From Vibrio ziniensis (GTDB taxonomy: Bacteria > Pseudomonadota > Gammaproteobacteria > Enterobacterales > Vibrionaceae): a DNA stretch of 64,000 bases. The stretch spans positions 124,001-188,000 of the forward strand of contig NZ_CP049332.1 in the NCBI RefSeq assembly GCF_011064285.1, read 5' to 3'. Both the position numbers and the translations under genes were made by a program. Position 1 is the first letter of the stretch. Every line of letters starts with the position of its first letter. The notes under the pieces are model-generated. The model was not told where the DNA came from, searched no databases, and saw only the letters and a program-made list of their open reading frames with translations. Below, piece after piece: positions 52,779 to 60,150 of this stretch.

Positions 52779-54191
52779 TTATTCTTCCTGTTCGGTGTCT
52801 TCTGGATCTTCTAAATGAACCTCAATATCACCACAAGCTAAAGCAGCTTTTTTAGGGTCGCCCTTAACAAATACCAAAACGTTTTGGTGTGTTTTGCCTA
52901 GCTTCCTACTTTGTGAAAATTGCTTACCAACGCGAATCGGTAGTGAGCCAACAACGTTTACCAAAATTGCTTCGTTGTAATATGAAAAGCCCGCATCAAT
53001 GAAAGCCGTTATCGTGTCTCCTACAAAGTTCAGGTATACCCCGTTCTTGTCCCTAACCTCACCAACTACCCAAGCAGCGAACCGGTCATTCTTCAAAAGG
53101 TTGAAACTAGCCTGTATTACTTTTCGGTAGCCCGCTAAGAAATCCTCATAACTCATGTTTGATAAGTCTTTCGGGTTATCGCTGTATTTCTCTAAATCGG
53201 CATAAGGAGGACAGGAGAAAATCATATCCGCTTTTTCATGGATTAAGGTTTCAAGCTCAACACTATCGCCAATTGTCCAATGAGGTTTAGGCTCAACACA
53301 AATCGAATCTGCTTGTTCTCGGTTAGCCAGTACTTGTTCTTCCCGTAAATCGTTACCCGTATATTTACGATTTGTTCTTGAGGCCACTACGCCCCGTACA
53401 GAACCTCCCGCGAATGGGTCTACGATATGCCCGTTGTTAGGACAAAACCATTCATAGCAAAGCTCAGTAAGTACCGGATCGAAAATACTAGTCGTAGACA
53501 TCTTAGTGAGAGAACAATACTTCTCTTTGTATTCCTCGGTAGATAGCTTCCGTCCTAGCTTTTTCTCGATTTCGTTTTTCTCAGTATATTGGCTAGTGCT
53601 TAACGCGCTTATCGTTAAACCTTCATCACGACCTACTTCACTTTGAATGCCGAGTTCTAGCCAAGCTCGCTTACGTTCTTGCCACCATCCCGTTCTGGAA
53701 TTGAATATTGAAAACGGTGGAAGTATGAACTTGTCAGCTAATGACCCGACTTTGCCGCTTGAACCTTGACTCTCTTGTTCTTCGTTTTCAGATAACAAAT
53801 CTAAGAAGTCATCATCAAAAGCGATTAGGTCAATATCGAAATCGCCTTCCTGCAGAAACTCTAATTCCAGTTTCAAGAGTTCTTCATCCCAACCCGCATT
53901 CAGTGCCAATTGGTTATCCGCTAGTATGTAAGCCTTTTTCTGATATTCAGTCAGCCCATTTAGAACAAAAACAGGTACGTTCTGTAGTTTCAACAAGTTT
54001 GCAGCTAACAGTCGTCCATGACCCGCGATTAGCCCGTTGTGTTCATCAATTAAAATGGGGTTTGTAAAACCGAACTCCGTAATTGATGCAGCGATTTGCT
54101 TTACCTGTTCAGGGCTGTGAGTCCTAGCGTTGTTTGCATAAGGGATTAATTCTGAAACCTGTCGCTCACCAAATTGGTATCCAGTATTCAC
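52779..54191 (-). CDS. ParB-like nuclease domain fused to a DNA methyltransferase
   Basis: This protein has 470 residues. The N-terminal ParB/Srx fold (1-125) has NPILID and GHGRLLAA. The methyltransferase has the SAM motif DPFAGGS (258-264) and motif IV as SCPPY (326-330). The order motif I before IV is normal for beta-less phage types; the C before PPY is a known variant. It probably protects phage DNA from host restriction. It lies between lysis genes and terminase. Confidence 0.85.
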   Translation of the reverse strand: MNTGYQFGERQVSELIPYANNARTHSPEQVKQIAASITEFGFTNPILIDEHNGLIAGHGRLLAANLLKLQNVPVFVLNGLTEYQKKAYILADNQLALNAGWDEELLKLELEFLQEGDFDIDLIAFDDDFLDLLSENEEQESQGSSGKVGSLADKFILPPFSIFNSRTGWWQERKRAWLELGIQSEVGRDEGLTISALSTSQYTEKNEIEKKLGRKLSTEEYKEKYCSLTKMSTTSIFDPVLTELCYEWFCPNNGHIVDPFAGGSVRGVVASRTNRKYTGNDLREEQVLANREQADSICVEPKPHWTIGDSVELETLIHEKADMIFSCPPYADLEKYSDNPKDLSNMSYEDFLAGYRKVIQASFNLLKNDRFAAWVVGEVRDKNGVYLNFVGDTITAFIDAGFSYYNEAILVNVVGSLPIRVGKQFSQSRKLGKTHQNVLVFVKGDPKKAALACGDIEVHLEDPEDTEQEE

Positions 54192-54259
54192 GTCTTCACC
54201 ATAATTAAAAAATCACCTTCAAAGCGGATAGCTCTGATAGGCAAATAAAACAAAACCCG

Positions 54260-54430
54260 CTATTTAGCAGGCTTGGGTTCTACTTTGATTGAGCACTCTC
54301 GTTTTAATACGAGATTTCCCGTTGTTCCTTTTTCTGAACATGACGTCATTCCATTGCGGCTGTTTTGTTCAACGTGGTAGTTAGTGCAACCACCAAGAAC
54401 TAAAAGGACTAACAAAAATTGTTTTTTCAT
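54260..54430 (-). CDS. Small lipoprotein 2
   Basis: This protein has 56 residues with a lipoprotein signal (LLVLLVLGGC, cleavage before the Cys at about 15) and a short mature part with two more cysteines. It overlaps the stop of another small lipoprotein gene of the same size and layout. The lysis-cassette location suggests an outer-membrane spanin or an exclusion protein. Confidence 0.6.
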   Translation of the reverse strand: MKKQFLLVLLVLGGCTNYHVEQNSRNGMTSCSEKGTTGNLVLKRECSIKVEPKPAK

Positions 54431-54597
54431 TCTTCTGAGCTGCCCCCTGAACACATGCTTACTGCCTGTAATCCGGTGTCATCAATTCGGACAGTGTTTT
54501 TGCACTGCGAACCGTTAACCGCCCCGTTTTCTACATACGCAACGGAAGTACATCCGCTGAGTAGTACCAGAATGAATGTTGCCGCTATTGCTTTCAT
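54427..54597 (-). CDS. Small lipoprotein 1
   Basis: This protein has 56 residues. The signal ends in a VLLSGC lipobox. The mature part begins TSVAYVEN and holds two more cysteines. The start overlaps nothing and follows the endolysin stop by seven bases. It may be a distant duplicate of the next gene. A spanin lipoprotein is the best guess, but no inner-membrane spanin is obvious. Confidence 0.6.
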   Translation of the reverse strand: MKAIAATFILVLLSGCTSVAYVENGAVNGSQCKNTVRIDDTGLQAVSMCSGGSSEE

Positions 54598-54604
54598 GTC
54601 ATGC

Positions 54605-55417
54605 TTAACTCCAGTAGTAGGTTGATTCGATTTTGTCCCACGTGTTTTTGCCAACAACGCCATCGGGAGAAAGACTATGTTGTTTTTGAAACTCGATAAT
54701 TTTTGACTGAGTGACATTTCCGAAAATGCCATCGGGTTTTAGGCTGAGGTTTAATTGCAGTTCGATAACATCAACTCCTCGAGAACCTACTTTCAAAGTA
54801 GAACGGTTAATAGGAGCACCTAAAGCTAGCTTCAAAGCTCGCTCAAAGTCATGCGCATAACCCGCGATGGTTTCGGCTCTATCAGTACCGTTAATAATTC
54901 GTCTAGCGCTTATATAGTCGGGTTGTTCTTGATCGAGGTAATCTGCTAATCGCTTTCCGGTAAACAGGCCAGTCCCCATTCCTAGAATCGTTGCTTGGGC
55001 TGAATACATCGGACGGAGTAACCATTCGGGCTTTTTCACCAAATCCACCCCGCGCTTCAAAGTAACTGGGTTAATGACCATTTCACTTAGCTTTTGATAA
55101 TTTGCTTTCCAAGTAACCTGGACATCACCTCGCCCGTAGTAAGCTTTTCCTGTTTCAGAGTCAGGAATACCATATTGATAGCCGACACCTTTCCCGTACT
55201 CTTCAACAGGCTGCATTGCAAAAGCGGTTTCGTGATAGACAGTAGCTAACACATAAGCAACGTAGGATAAGGGTATTCGGTGACCACAACTTCTTAGTAG
55301 TAACCAAGCAACTAAGTAGCGAGCACACCCGTTCACCTGTAAATTAGTTATGTTTCCGCAATAAAAAACGGCATTCACTCGATGAGCAAATGCCGCGTTA
55401 GAAATTGTAAAGTGCAT
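54605..55417 (-). CDS. GH19-type endolysin with peptidoglycan-binding domain
   Basis: This protein has 270 residues from an ATG preceded by GGAGGAAG. The GH19 lysozyme/chitinase core has YHET (E63 catalytic) and the YYGRGDVQVTW signature (94-103). The C-terminal peptidoglycan-binding domain spans about 205-265 (KVGSRGVDV...GIFG...LSPDGVVGKNTW). No signal peptide is seen, so a holin is expected, but I did not find one. It degrades the murein at lysis. Confidence 0.88.
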   Translation of the reverse strand: MHFTISNAAFAHRVNAVFYCGNITNLQVNGCARYLVAWLLLRSCGHRIPLSYVAYVLATVYHETAFAMQPVEEYGKGVGYQYGIPDSETGKAYYGRGDVQVTWKANYQKLSEMVINPVTLKRGVDLVKKPEWLLRPMYSAQATILGMGTGLFTGKRLADYLDQEQPDYISARRIINGTDRAETIAGYAHDFERALKLALGAPINRSTLKVGSRGVDVIELQLNLSLKPDGIFGNVTQSKIIEFQKQHSLSPDGVVGKNTWDKIESTYYWS

Positions 55418-55554
55418 TTTATTTCTTCCTCCACACACTTTTTGTGGTCTTTGTGGAATGGACTCCATTTTTTAGTATTTATGCCAAACCCATTTTGAGA
55501 CGATGTTAATATTATGCGAATTTATGAATAAACATGTGAAAATTAAGGATTTCA

Positions 55555-55737
55555 ATGACTAAATCTGAAGGGAAAGTAACTAAAATAGAACAAATAAAAA
55601 CAGCTTTAATTCAGATTGAAGGCTCTAATTTAGACTATTGCGTAAAAACATTGGCTATCAATGCGATCATTGATACTCAACCTGCATCGATTTCAAATCA
55701 AATCTTGCTTGAACATCAGTTCAACCTTGAATCGTAG
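55555..55737 (+). CDS. Lone plus-strand small protein in the lytic region
   Basis: This protein has 60 residues from an ATG with AAGGA five bases upstream. It runs opposite to the surrounding late operon, between the late terminator and the endolysin. It is helical, with no membrane segment. Its orientation suggests lysogenic expression or antisense control of late transcription. No family is recognised. Confidence 0.5.
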   Translation: MTKSEGKVTKIEQIKTALIQIEGSNLDYCVKTLAINAIIDTQPASISNQILLEHQFNLES

Positions 55738-55741
55738 GTAT

Positions 55742-55807
55742 AAAAAAGCCACTCCGGTAAGGGAATGGCTAGTTTGGTGATTATAAGCTAAAAAGTGTTA
55801 CCCGCAA
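55742..55807 (-). promoter_or_regulatory. PR'-like late promoter and tR'-like terminator
   Basis: On the minus strand TTGCGG (55802-55807) lies 16 bases from a perfect TATAAT (55780-55785). About 30 bases after the likely start, a hairpin (AGCCATTCC / GGAGTGGCT) is followed by TTTTTT (55742-55770). This reproduces the lambda PR'-short RNA-tR' layout, directly after a Q-like gene. Confidence 0.7.
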
Positions 55808-55854
55808 GACCTACGAACTAGCACCTACATTTTTTGCGAAAAGTCAGACATTTC

Positions 55855-56343
55855 CTAACCAAGTCGATGTCCATTAGAGCGGATCTGCTCTTCCCACATA
55901 GAAACAATCCTTCTAATCATTTCACATGACGACTCAATAGATTCTCTATGTGCATAATAGGTTTTTCGTGCGATACCCATAGCAATTGATTTTGCCGCTA
56001 CAGTACATCCCTTTCTCGTTGTTTCGTCAGGCGCATACATTAAACACTCTCGCAATGTGATTTTGACTAAACCTACAATTGACCGTGTGGGAATCTTTGG
56101 GTTACTACGCAAAACGATTTTCGAAAGCCTTGAGGCTAAGTAATTAAGCGACTTTTCATCCTCAGTATTTGAGTATGCAAACATAGCCCAAGCAGTAGCT
56201 TCCTTACTCAATCCAGCTAACCCAAAACCCGTTGCTTCTATTGCCTGTACTGACGGAGCACCGCCACCTGAACCAGTATCAAACTTCACTGTTTTTAGTC
56301 CAGAACGACCTATTCTTTCTAGCCAGTTGTTATGCTGATTCAT
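55855..56343 (-). CDS. Q-like antitermination protein candidate
   Basis: This protein has 162 residues. The C-terminal part has an HTH-like GIARKTYYAHRESIESSCEMIRRI, similar to phage antiterminators with AxxRxTYY. The key support is position: right before a promoter-terminator pair of the PR'/tR' kind and after NinG. It would let RNA polymerase read through the late operon. No Zn motif is seen. Confidence 0.55.
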   Translation of the reverse strand: MNQHNNWLERIGRSGLKTVKFDTGSGGGAPSVQAIEATGFGLAGLSKEATAWAMFAYSNTEDEKSLNYLASRLSKIVLRSNPKIPTRSIVGLVKITLRECLMYAPDETTRKGCTVAAKSIAMGIARKTYYAHRESIESSCEMIRRIVSMWEEQIRSNGHRLG

Positions 56344-56731
56344 AGAAGTACTCCATGTTCGTGCTCATAACATCAGCTTTGGCTTTGTAAGCTTTCTCAA
56401 TATCGTGCAGATCGTAGATAGACCAGTTCTTCGGAGGATGATAAGACTCAAGTGACTCAACGCGAGAAAGTCCAATTTTATGAATCAACCCTTCTCGATA
56501 CTCCTTAATATTTCCTGATTTATTACCGTTACACTCATAACATTGACCATGCACATTATCTTCACTGAACCGAAGTTCAGGCGCAGCCCCTACTGAACGA
56601 TAATGACCCGCACATAAAGGCAAGTAACGAGCGCAGCTAGTACAGGGTTTGCCGGTATCACGTAGAACGATGAATCGGTTAAATTGCTCTTGGGCTTTTT
56701 GCGCTCGATACCCGTACTTTTTGACCTTCAT
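56330..56731 (-). CDS. ninG: Recombination protein NinG
   Basis: This protein has 133 residues. It has the NinG/Rap pattern: RDTGKPCTSC, AGHYRSVGAAPELRFSEDNVHGQCYECN and NIKEYREGL. The cysteine pairs (CxxC and CxxC) bind zinc. The family processes branched recombination intermediates. The N-terminus is shorter than in lambda NinG. Confidence 0.85.
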   Translation of the reverse strand: MKVKKYGYRAQKAQEQFNRFIVLRDTGKPCTSCARYLPLCAGHYRSVGAAPELRFSEDNVHGQCYECNGNKSGNIKEYREGLIHKIGLSRVESLESYHPPKNWSIYDLHDIEKAYKAKADVMSTNMEYFYESA

Positions 56732-57388
56732 TTATAAAAACTCCATGTGCTGATAAATCGCGTTTTGCATAGCTTGTTCATCGTTGAAAACTTGGGATAG
56801 GGATTTGTTCCAAATCACTTTTGAGCAGCCGTTATAGATTTTTTCGAAATCCTCTTGGCTCATGTTGTCGAACGCAATTGACCAAGGTCTCTTTACCGTT
56901 CCTCCATTTGGTAAAATCTCTAAATCGAAAAATCCCGCTTCAATCATCACTTGATAACGGTAGTTATCGGGACATTTATAGGCTTCAGGATCACAGTGGC
57001 TTTGCCTTTGTTGCTTAATTCTGGCTAACACCATCTCAGCGATTTCAATACCGTGTGACTGATACATATCCACGCGCCCTGCCAACTCACAAAACTGCTT
57101 TGCTGTTTCATGCGCTATGTAATGTTCAGGTTCACTAATCAAACTTACATCTGGCGACCAGTAACTAAAACCGAGGTTAAGTAGGGCGAAAAACTTTCTG
57201 TGGTACACGAGAACGCGTGTTTTCGCTTTTGATAGAGGCTTTATTGCAACAACCCGCCCACGCATCGCAGCGGCTTTCTCACGCATTTCTGGCGTTGCAT
57301 ATTGGATGTATCCACCCGTACCGATTGCTCCGACGATCTCTTCCTTGTCTTTTTTCTTCTTGGTTGTTGAGCTACTGCGCACCTTCAC
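56732..57388 (-). CDS. DUF1367 protein
   Basis: This protein has about 219 residues. It starts at one of two GTGs (57388 or 57382) inside the end of the P-like gene; longer starts would overlap that gene by more than 130 bases. Signature: VYHRKFFALLNLGFSYW, with an aromatic-rich middle and a conserved C-terminal FDNMSQEDFEKIYN. DUF1367 occurs beside ninG and Q in many phages. The role is unknown. Confidence 0.75.
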   Translation of the reverse strand: MKVRSSSTTKKKKDKEEIVGAIGTGGYIQYATPEMREKAAAMRGRVVAIKPLSKAKTRVLVYHRKFFALLNLGFSYWSPDVSLISEPEHYIAHETAKQFCELAGRVDMYQSHGIEIAEMVLARIKQQRQSHCDPEAYKCPDNYRYQVMIEAGFFDLEILPNGGTVKRPWSIAFDNMSQEDFEKIYNGCSKVIWNKSLSQVFNDEQAMQNAIYQHMEFL

Positions 57389-58034
57389 ACCCCTTAACCG
57401 ATTTTTTGAAAACTTGGATTTTTCCCAGAATGCGTAAACGCTGTGCTTCCCGTTCTTCTTGAGATAACTCAGGCTCTTTCGGTTTTGGTAGGCGCTCAAT
57501 GACAAACTCATCAATCGCTTCACCGTTATTGAGTTTCGAACAAATAAACTTGTAGTTACGTTTGAAGGGACGATAAATCTCCGTAACCGTACCGTTCTTG
57601 ATGGTCTGCGGATTTATCATGTCGAACATTGCTCGCACCTCTTTAGGAATTGCTGAAAATGCTCTCCGTATATACTTATCAAGCATTTCAAAAGCTGAAT
57701 CTATATCGGGAACTTGCGGGTTAGTACCGCACCATGAAATGAACTTGCCGACTGACGGGAAGAAGTCTGATTCAGATTTCCTTGCCATTCTTAGCCCTTG
57801 AGCTATTTGGTTTTTATTAGTGACCTTCGATTCAACTAACGCCCGCATCCAAGTGATCTTGGCGGCAGCTAAACAGTCATTGTTTGGAAACGCTTGTCTC
57901 CATGCAGGGAAAGCAGCTTGAAGCTCTATAAATATCTGATTTACGAACTGGCGCGTATCTTCGCTTACAGCTTGGCGGCTAGCACAATCTTTACTTTGTG
58001 GGCTTGGCATTACCATTTGGTGGACAGGCTTCAT
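57372..58034 (-). CDS. Replication protein P-like (helicase loader)
   Basis: This protein has 220 residues. It resembles the lambda P family: FIELQAAFPAWRQAFPN near the N-terminus, then AKITWMRALVE and FFPSVGKFISWC. In lambda, P brings DnaB to O at the origin. It overlaps the O-like gene by four bases. Confidence 0.8.
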   Translation of the reverse strand: MKPVHQMVMPSPQSKDCASRQAVSEDTRQFVNQIFIELQAAFPAWRQAFPNNDCLAAAKITWMRALVESKVTNKNQIAQGLRMARKSESDFFPSVGKFISWCGTNPQVPDIDSAFEMLDKYIRRAFSAIPKEVRAMFDMINPQTIKNGTVTEIYRPFKRNYKFICSKLNNGEAIDEFVIERLPKPKEPELSQEEREAQRLRILGKIQVFKKSVKGCEGAQ

Positions 58035-58984
58035 AGAGCACCACCTAAATCAAAATTGTCAGCCCATCTTGTATCGTGCCAATCAACATCATTCGAAGCG
58101 GGTTTGATCGTGTTTTTCTGAGCTTTAAGCTTGTCCCACTGACGACGCAACGTTTTAGGACATTGAACATTCTCAGCCCAGAAATGATGCTTATTTGCAA
58201 ACTCAAACATTTCGCAAATTTCGCGGTGCGTTACTTTAAATGCACCTCTCATTAATCGAATGTCGTTAGACCAAACAACTAGGTTTGGTTTTGGAGCTGT
58301 TGAATTGATCTGAACAACTTTTTGATAAATCCAAGTTGCTGCGGTTACGTCCTCACGAGTACCCCATAGTTTTCCCTCTGGAGATTGAATCGCTGCATCG
58401 TTTCGGACTTTAATTTTGTCGTGAGAAGAATTCTCCGACGAAGAATATGTAATCTCTGTTGTAGTCTCTGTTGTAGTCTCTGTAGAGAACTGATCAATCT
58501 GATCACTTGTTAAGAACTGATCAGATTGATCAGTTGCATGTGATCGATTTGATAACTTGGAACTGCTCAAATTGATAACTTCGATATCATCATTCTGATC
58601 AGATGCATTTTCAGATTTCGTTACTTCGATTTGCTCATTTTGATCACATGGCATCTTATCTAGGTTTAAAGCATACCAAAGCGTTTGATTCGAGCTTTGT
58701 TTAAAGAAATGACCATGTAATTTTTGAGTTAGGATGAGTCCTTTTTCTTCAAGAGATTTAAGCACTCTTCGAATGGTGGGTTTTGACCAAAATGGGAATT
58801 CTTCTTCCCAATCTTCGGTTGTTTTGAATACCCATGTTGAGGCGTCTTTTTTGAACTCTGAGCGTTCAGTCCAGTACTTAATCTGCTGTAAAACTATCGC
58901 TTCATTTAGTCCGATTTTTACAGCTAATCTTGGATTGACAACTAACGGGCGTTCAACAAAGAGCATTTGAAAGATGTTACTCAT
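58031..58984 (-). CDS. O-like replication initiator (HTH)
   Basis: This protein has 317 residues from ATG 58984. The N-terminal winged helix (about 20-95: IGLNEAIVLQQIKYW, WSKPTIRRVLKSLEEKGL) is followed by a low-complexity middle with TDQSDQ and TTTETTTE repeats and a C-terminal NLVVWSNDIR...REICEMFEF segment. The middle DNA carries a cluster of TGATCA repeats, like an origin inside lambda O. An upstream in-frame ATG adds 17 residues without RBS support. Confidence 0.75.
   Translation of the reverse strand: MSNIFQMLFVERPLVVNPRLAVKIGLNEAIVLQQIKYWTERSEFKKDASTWVFKTTEDWEEEFPFWSKPTIRRVLKSLEEKGLILTQKLHGHFFKQSSNQTLWYALNLDKMPCDQNEQIEVTKSENASDQNDDIEVINLSSSKLSNRSHATDQSDQFLTSDQIDQFSTETTTETTTEITYSSSENSSHDKIKVRNDAAIQSPEGKLWGTREDVTAATWIYQKVVQINSTAPKPNLVVWSNDIRLMRGAFKVTHREICEMFEFANKHHFWAENVQCPKTLRRQWDKLKAQKNTIKPASNDVDWHDTRWADNFDLGGAL
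58491..58646. repeat. TGATCA cluster, candidate replication origin
   Basis: Six TGATCA copies (58491, 58500, 58518, 58527, 58596, 58641) and one TGATCG (58541) lie in 156 bp inside the O-like gene. The first four fall on a 9-bp grid. Dense GATC sites are targets of Dam and SeqA, and initiator repeats inside the O gene are a lambda precedent. They also encode repeated Asp-Gln pairs. Confidence 0.5.
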
Positions 58985-59022
58985 TACGTTTGACTTCCCG
59001 CGCAGCATTGCGCAATATTCGT

Positions 59023-59042
59023 ACGTCCACGGCAATGGACGT
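59023..59042 (-). promoter_or_regulatory. Hairpin before the O-like gene
   Basis: Seven-base arms ACGTCCA / TGGACGT with a 6-nt loop TTGCCG (minus strand) lie between the 72-residue gene and the O-like gene. It has no T-run. It could be a boxB-like antitermination element or mRNA processing site. Confidence 0.4.
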
Positions 59043-59058
59043 AAAGCTTACAAGCCCC

Positions 59059-59277
59059 TTACCAATCGTGAGGGGTTTCCTTTTTCTGGCGTTCAAACTC
59101 GCGCTGCTTTTCTAAAAGAACATTCGCAAATCCCCGAAATGCAGGGACACTCTGGTTAGCTATACGAAGCTCAATAACATCAAACTCACCTTTCCTAATT
59201 ACCAACTGAACAGGAACTGTGATGTTTACTATTTCTGATACCGGGACTTTTTCCGGATTAATTTCACCTCGTTTCAT
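59059..59277 (-). CDS. Hypothetical protein in cII position
   Basis: This protein has 72 residues: basic N-terminus, beta-rich middle, charged C-terminal helix. It follows the cro-like gene with a four-base overlap and precedes the O-like gene, the place of cII in lambda. It has no HTH that I can see, so it is probably not CII. Confidence 0.5.
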   Translation of the reverse strand: MKRGEINPEKVPVSEIVNITVPVQLVIRKGEFDVIELRIANQSVPAFRGFANVLLEKQREFERQKKETPHDW

Positions 59278-59471
59278 TCTTTGGCTAAGTCCTTAACTAA
59301 TTCATTCAACGTGATACCCAAGATTTCAGCTAGCTTTGGGGCTTTCCTTAAACTTGGTTTGTGTCTACCACTAAGCCAACAGCTAACAACTGCTTGAGAA
59401 ACACCGACTTGTGATGCAACGAACCCTTGCGTTTTAAGGTTTGTGAGTTCTTTGAGTTTAAGTTTCCACAT
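59274..59471 (-). CDS. Cro-like HTH protein
   Basis: This protein has 65 residues. A single HTH (GFVASQVGVSQAVVSCWLSGRHKPS) is followed by a short helix, typical of phage Cro. It is the first gene of the minus-strand early operon and is divergent from the repressor, with PR and operators between. Confidence 0.75.
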   Translation of the reverse strand: MWKLKLKELTNLKTQGFVASQVGVSQAVVSCWLSGRHKPSLRKAPKLAEILGITLNELVKDLAKE

Positions 59472-59509
59472 GTTTCAAAGTTTTCTTCTGTTATCGTCTT
59501 TTCGATTAA

Positions 59510-59553
59510 ATATAGGAATTGCGATTTATACCAAAACCTATAGGCGATGTAAA
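59510..59553 (-). promoter_or_regulatory. PR-like promoter with CCTATAGG operators
   Basis: On the minus strand TTTACA (59548-59553) is 17 bases from TATAAA (59525-59530), both 5/6 matches. The spacer contains the palindrome CCTATAGG (59537-59544), and a related TATAGGAATT half-site lies at 59511-59520. The same TATAGG word marks the PL-like promoter, so a shared repressor operator is likely. Confidence 0.7.
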
Positions 59554-59578
59554 CTAATGAAAATTTGAGGGCAGTTTT

Positions 59579-59950
59579 ATGTTGAATGAGAAAGAAATGT
59601 CTGTTGGAGAACGATTAAAGCAGGCTAGAGTTACCCACAAGCCAGCTTTAACTCAGAAGGATGTATCCGACCGTTCTGGTATTAGTCAGTCAGTTATCAG
59701 TGACTTAGAACGAGGCAAAATACAAGGCACAACAAAGATGATAGAGCTTGCGGCATCAGTGAATGTCAATGCTTTATGGCTTTCTAGCGGTCATGGCGAA
59801 ATGAGAAGTCCAGAGACTGAAAGACTTACTGAGATTCAAAGGTTATCTCACGCTATTCAAAAACTAGATTTAACGAAAGAACAAGTTGAAAGGCTTGTTA
59901 ACATGGCTATTGCCGAAGCCTCAAAAATGGCATTCGAACAACAAAGATAA
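59579..59950 (+). CDS. CI-like repressor without peptidase domain
   Basis: This protein has 123 residues. A Xre-type HTH (about 9-65, LTQKDVSDRSGISQSVISDLERGK) is followed by a helical C-terminal dimerising tail. There is no LexA/S24 self-cleavage domain, so RecA-driven autocleavage cannot be the induction route. It is divergent from cro. The ATG at 59579 has GAGGG upstream. Confidence 0.78.
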   Translation: MLNEKEMSVGERLKQARVTHKPALTQKDVSDRSGISQSVISDLERGKIQGTTKMIELAASVNVNALWLSSGHGEMRSPETERLTEIQRLSHAIQKLDLTKEQVERLVNMAIAEASKMAFEQQR

Positions 59951-60072
59951 GCTTTTGCAGCTAATTTGATTATATTTTATACGCTTAACGCCCCTCCGAT
60001 ATTGCAATTGACATGTAAATTGTCATTAGAAACTTAACGTTCTTAGTGTAGAACGTTATTTTTTGCATTTAA

Positions 60073-60116
60073 ATATAGGTATTCCTATTTACTCAATATC
60101 GTAATACCTATATATT
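60073..60116 (+). promoter_or_regulatory. PL-like promoter with inverted operators
   Basis: TTTACT (60088-60093) is 17 bases from TATATT (60111-60116). Perfect 11-bp inverted half-sites ATATAGGTATT (60073-60083) and AATACCTATAT (60103-60113) lie 30 bp apart and overlap the -10. The TATAGG core matches the PR operators. It drives the plus-strand recombination genes. Confidence 0.72.
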
Positions 60117-60137
60117 CCATTCCAACGCTAAGACGTA

Positions 60138-60150
60138 TGCTCTTTAACAA
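60138..60150 (+). promoter_or_regulatory. boxA antitermination element
   Basis: TGCTCTTTAACAA, identical to the rRNA-operon boxA core, begins about 15 bases after the likely PL start. BoxA in nascent RNA is bound by NusB-S10 and supports antitermination. No boxB of the lambda type is evident beside it. Confidence 0.72.

Noticed and set aside
52779..54191. Plasmid partition ParB
   Set aside because: The ParB-like fold is fused to an intact methyltransferase and there is no ParA; this is a phage DNA-modification protein.
57389..57523. Longer start of the DUF1367 gene
   Set aside because: It would overlap the P-like gene by about 150 bases; later GTG starts have suitable spacing to AAGGGG.
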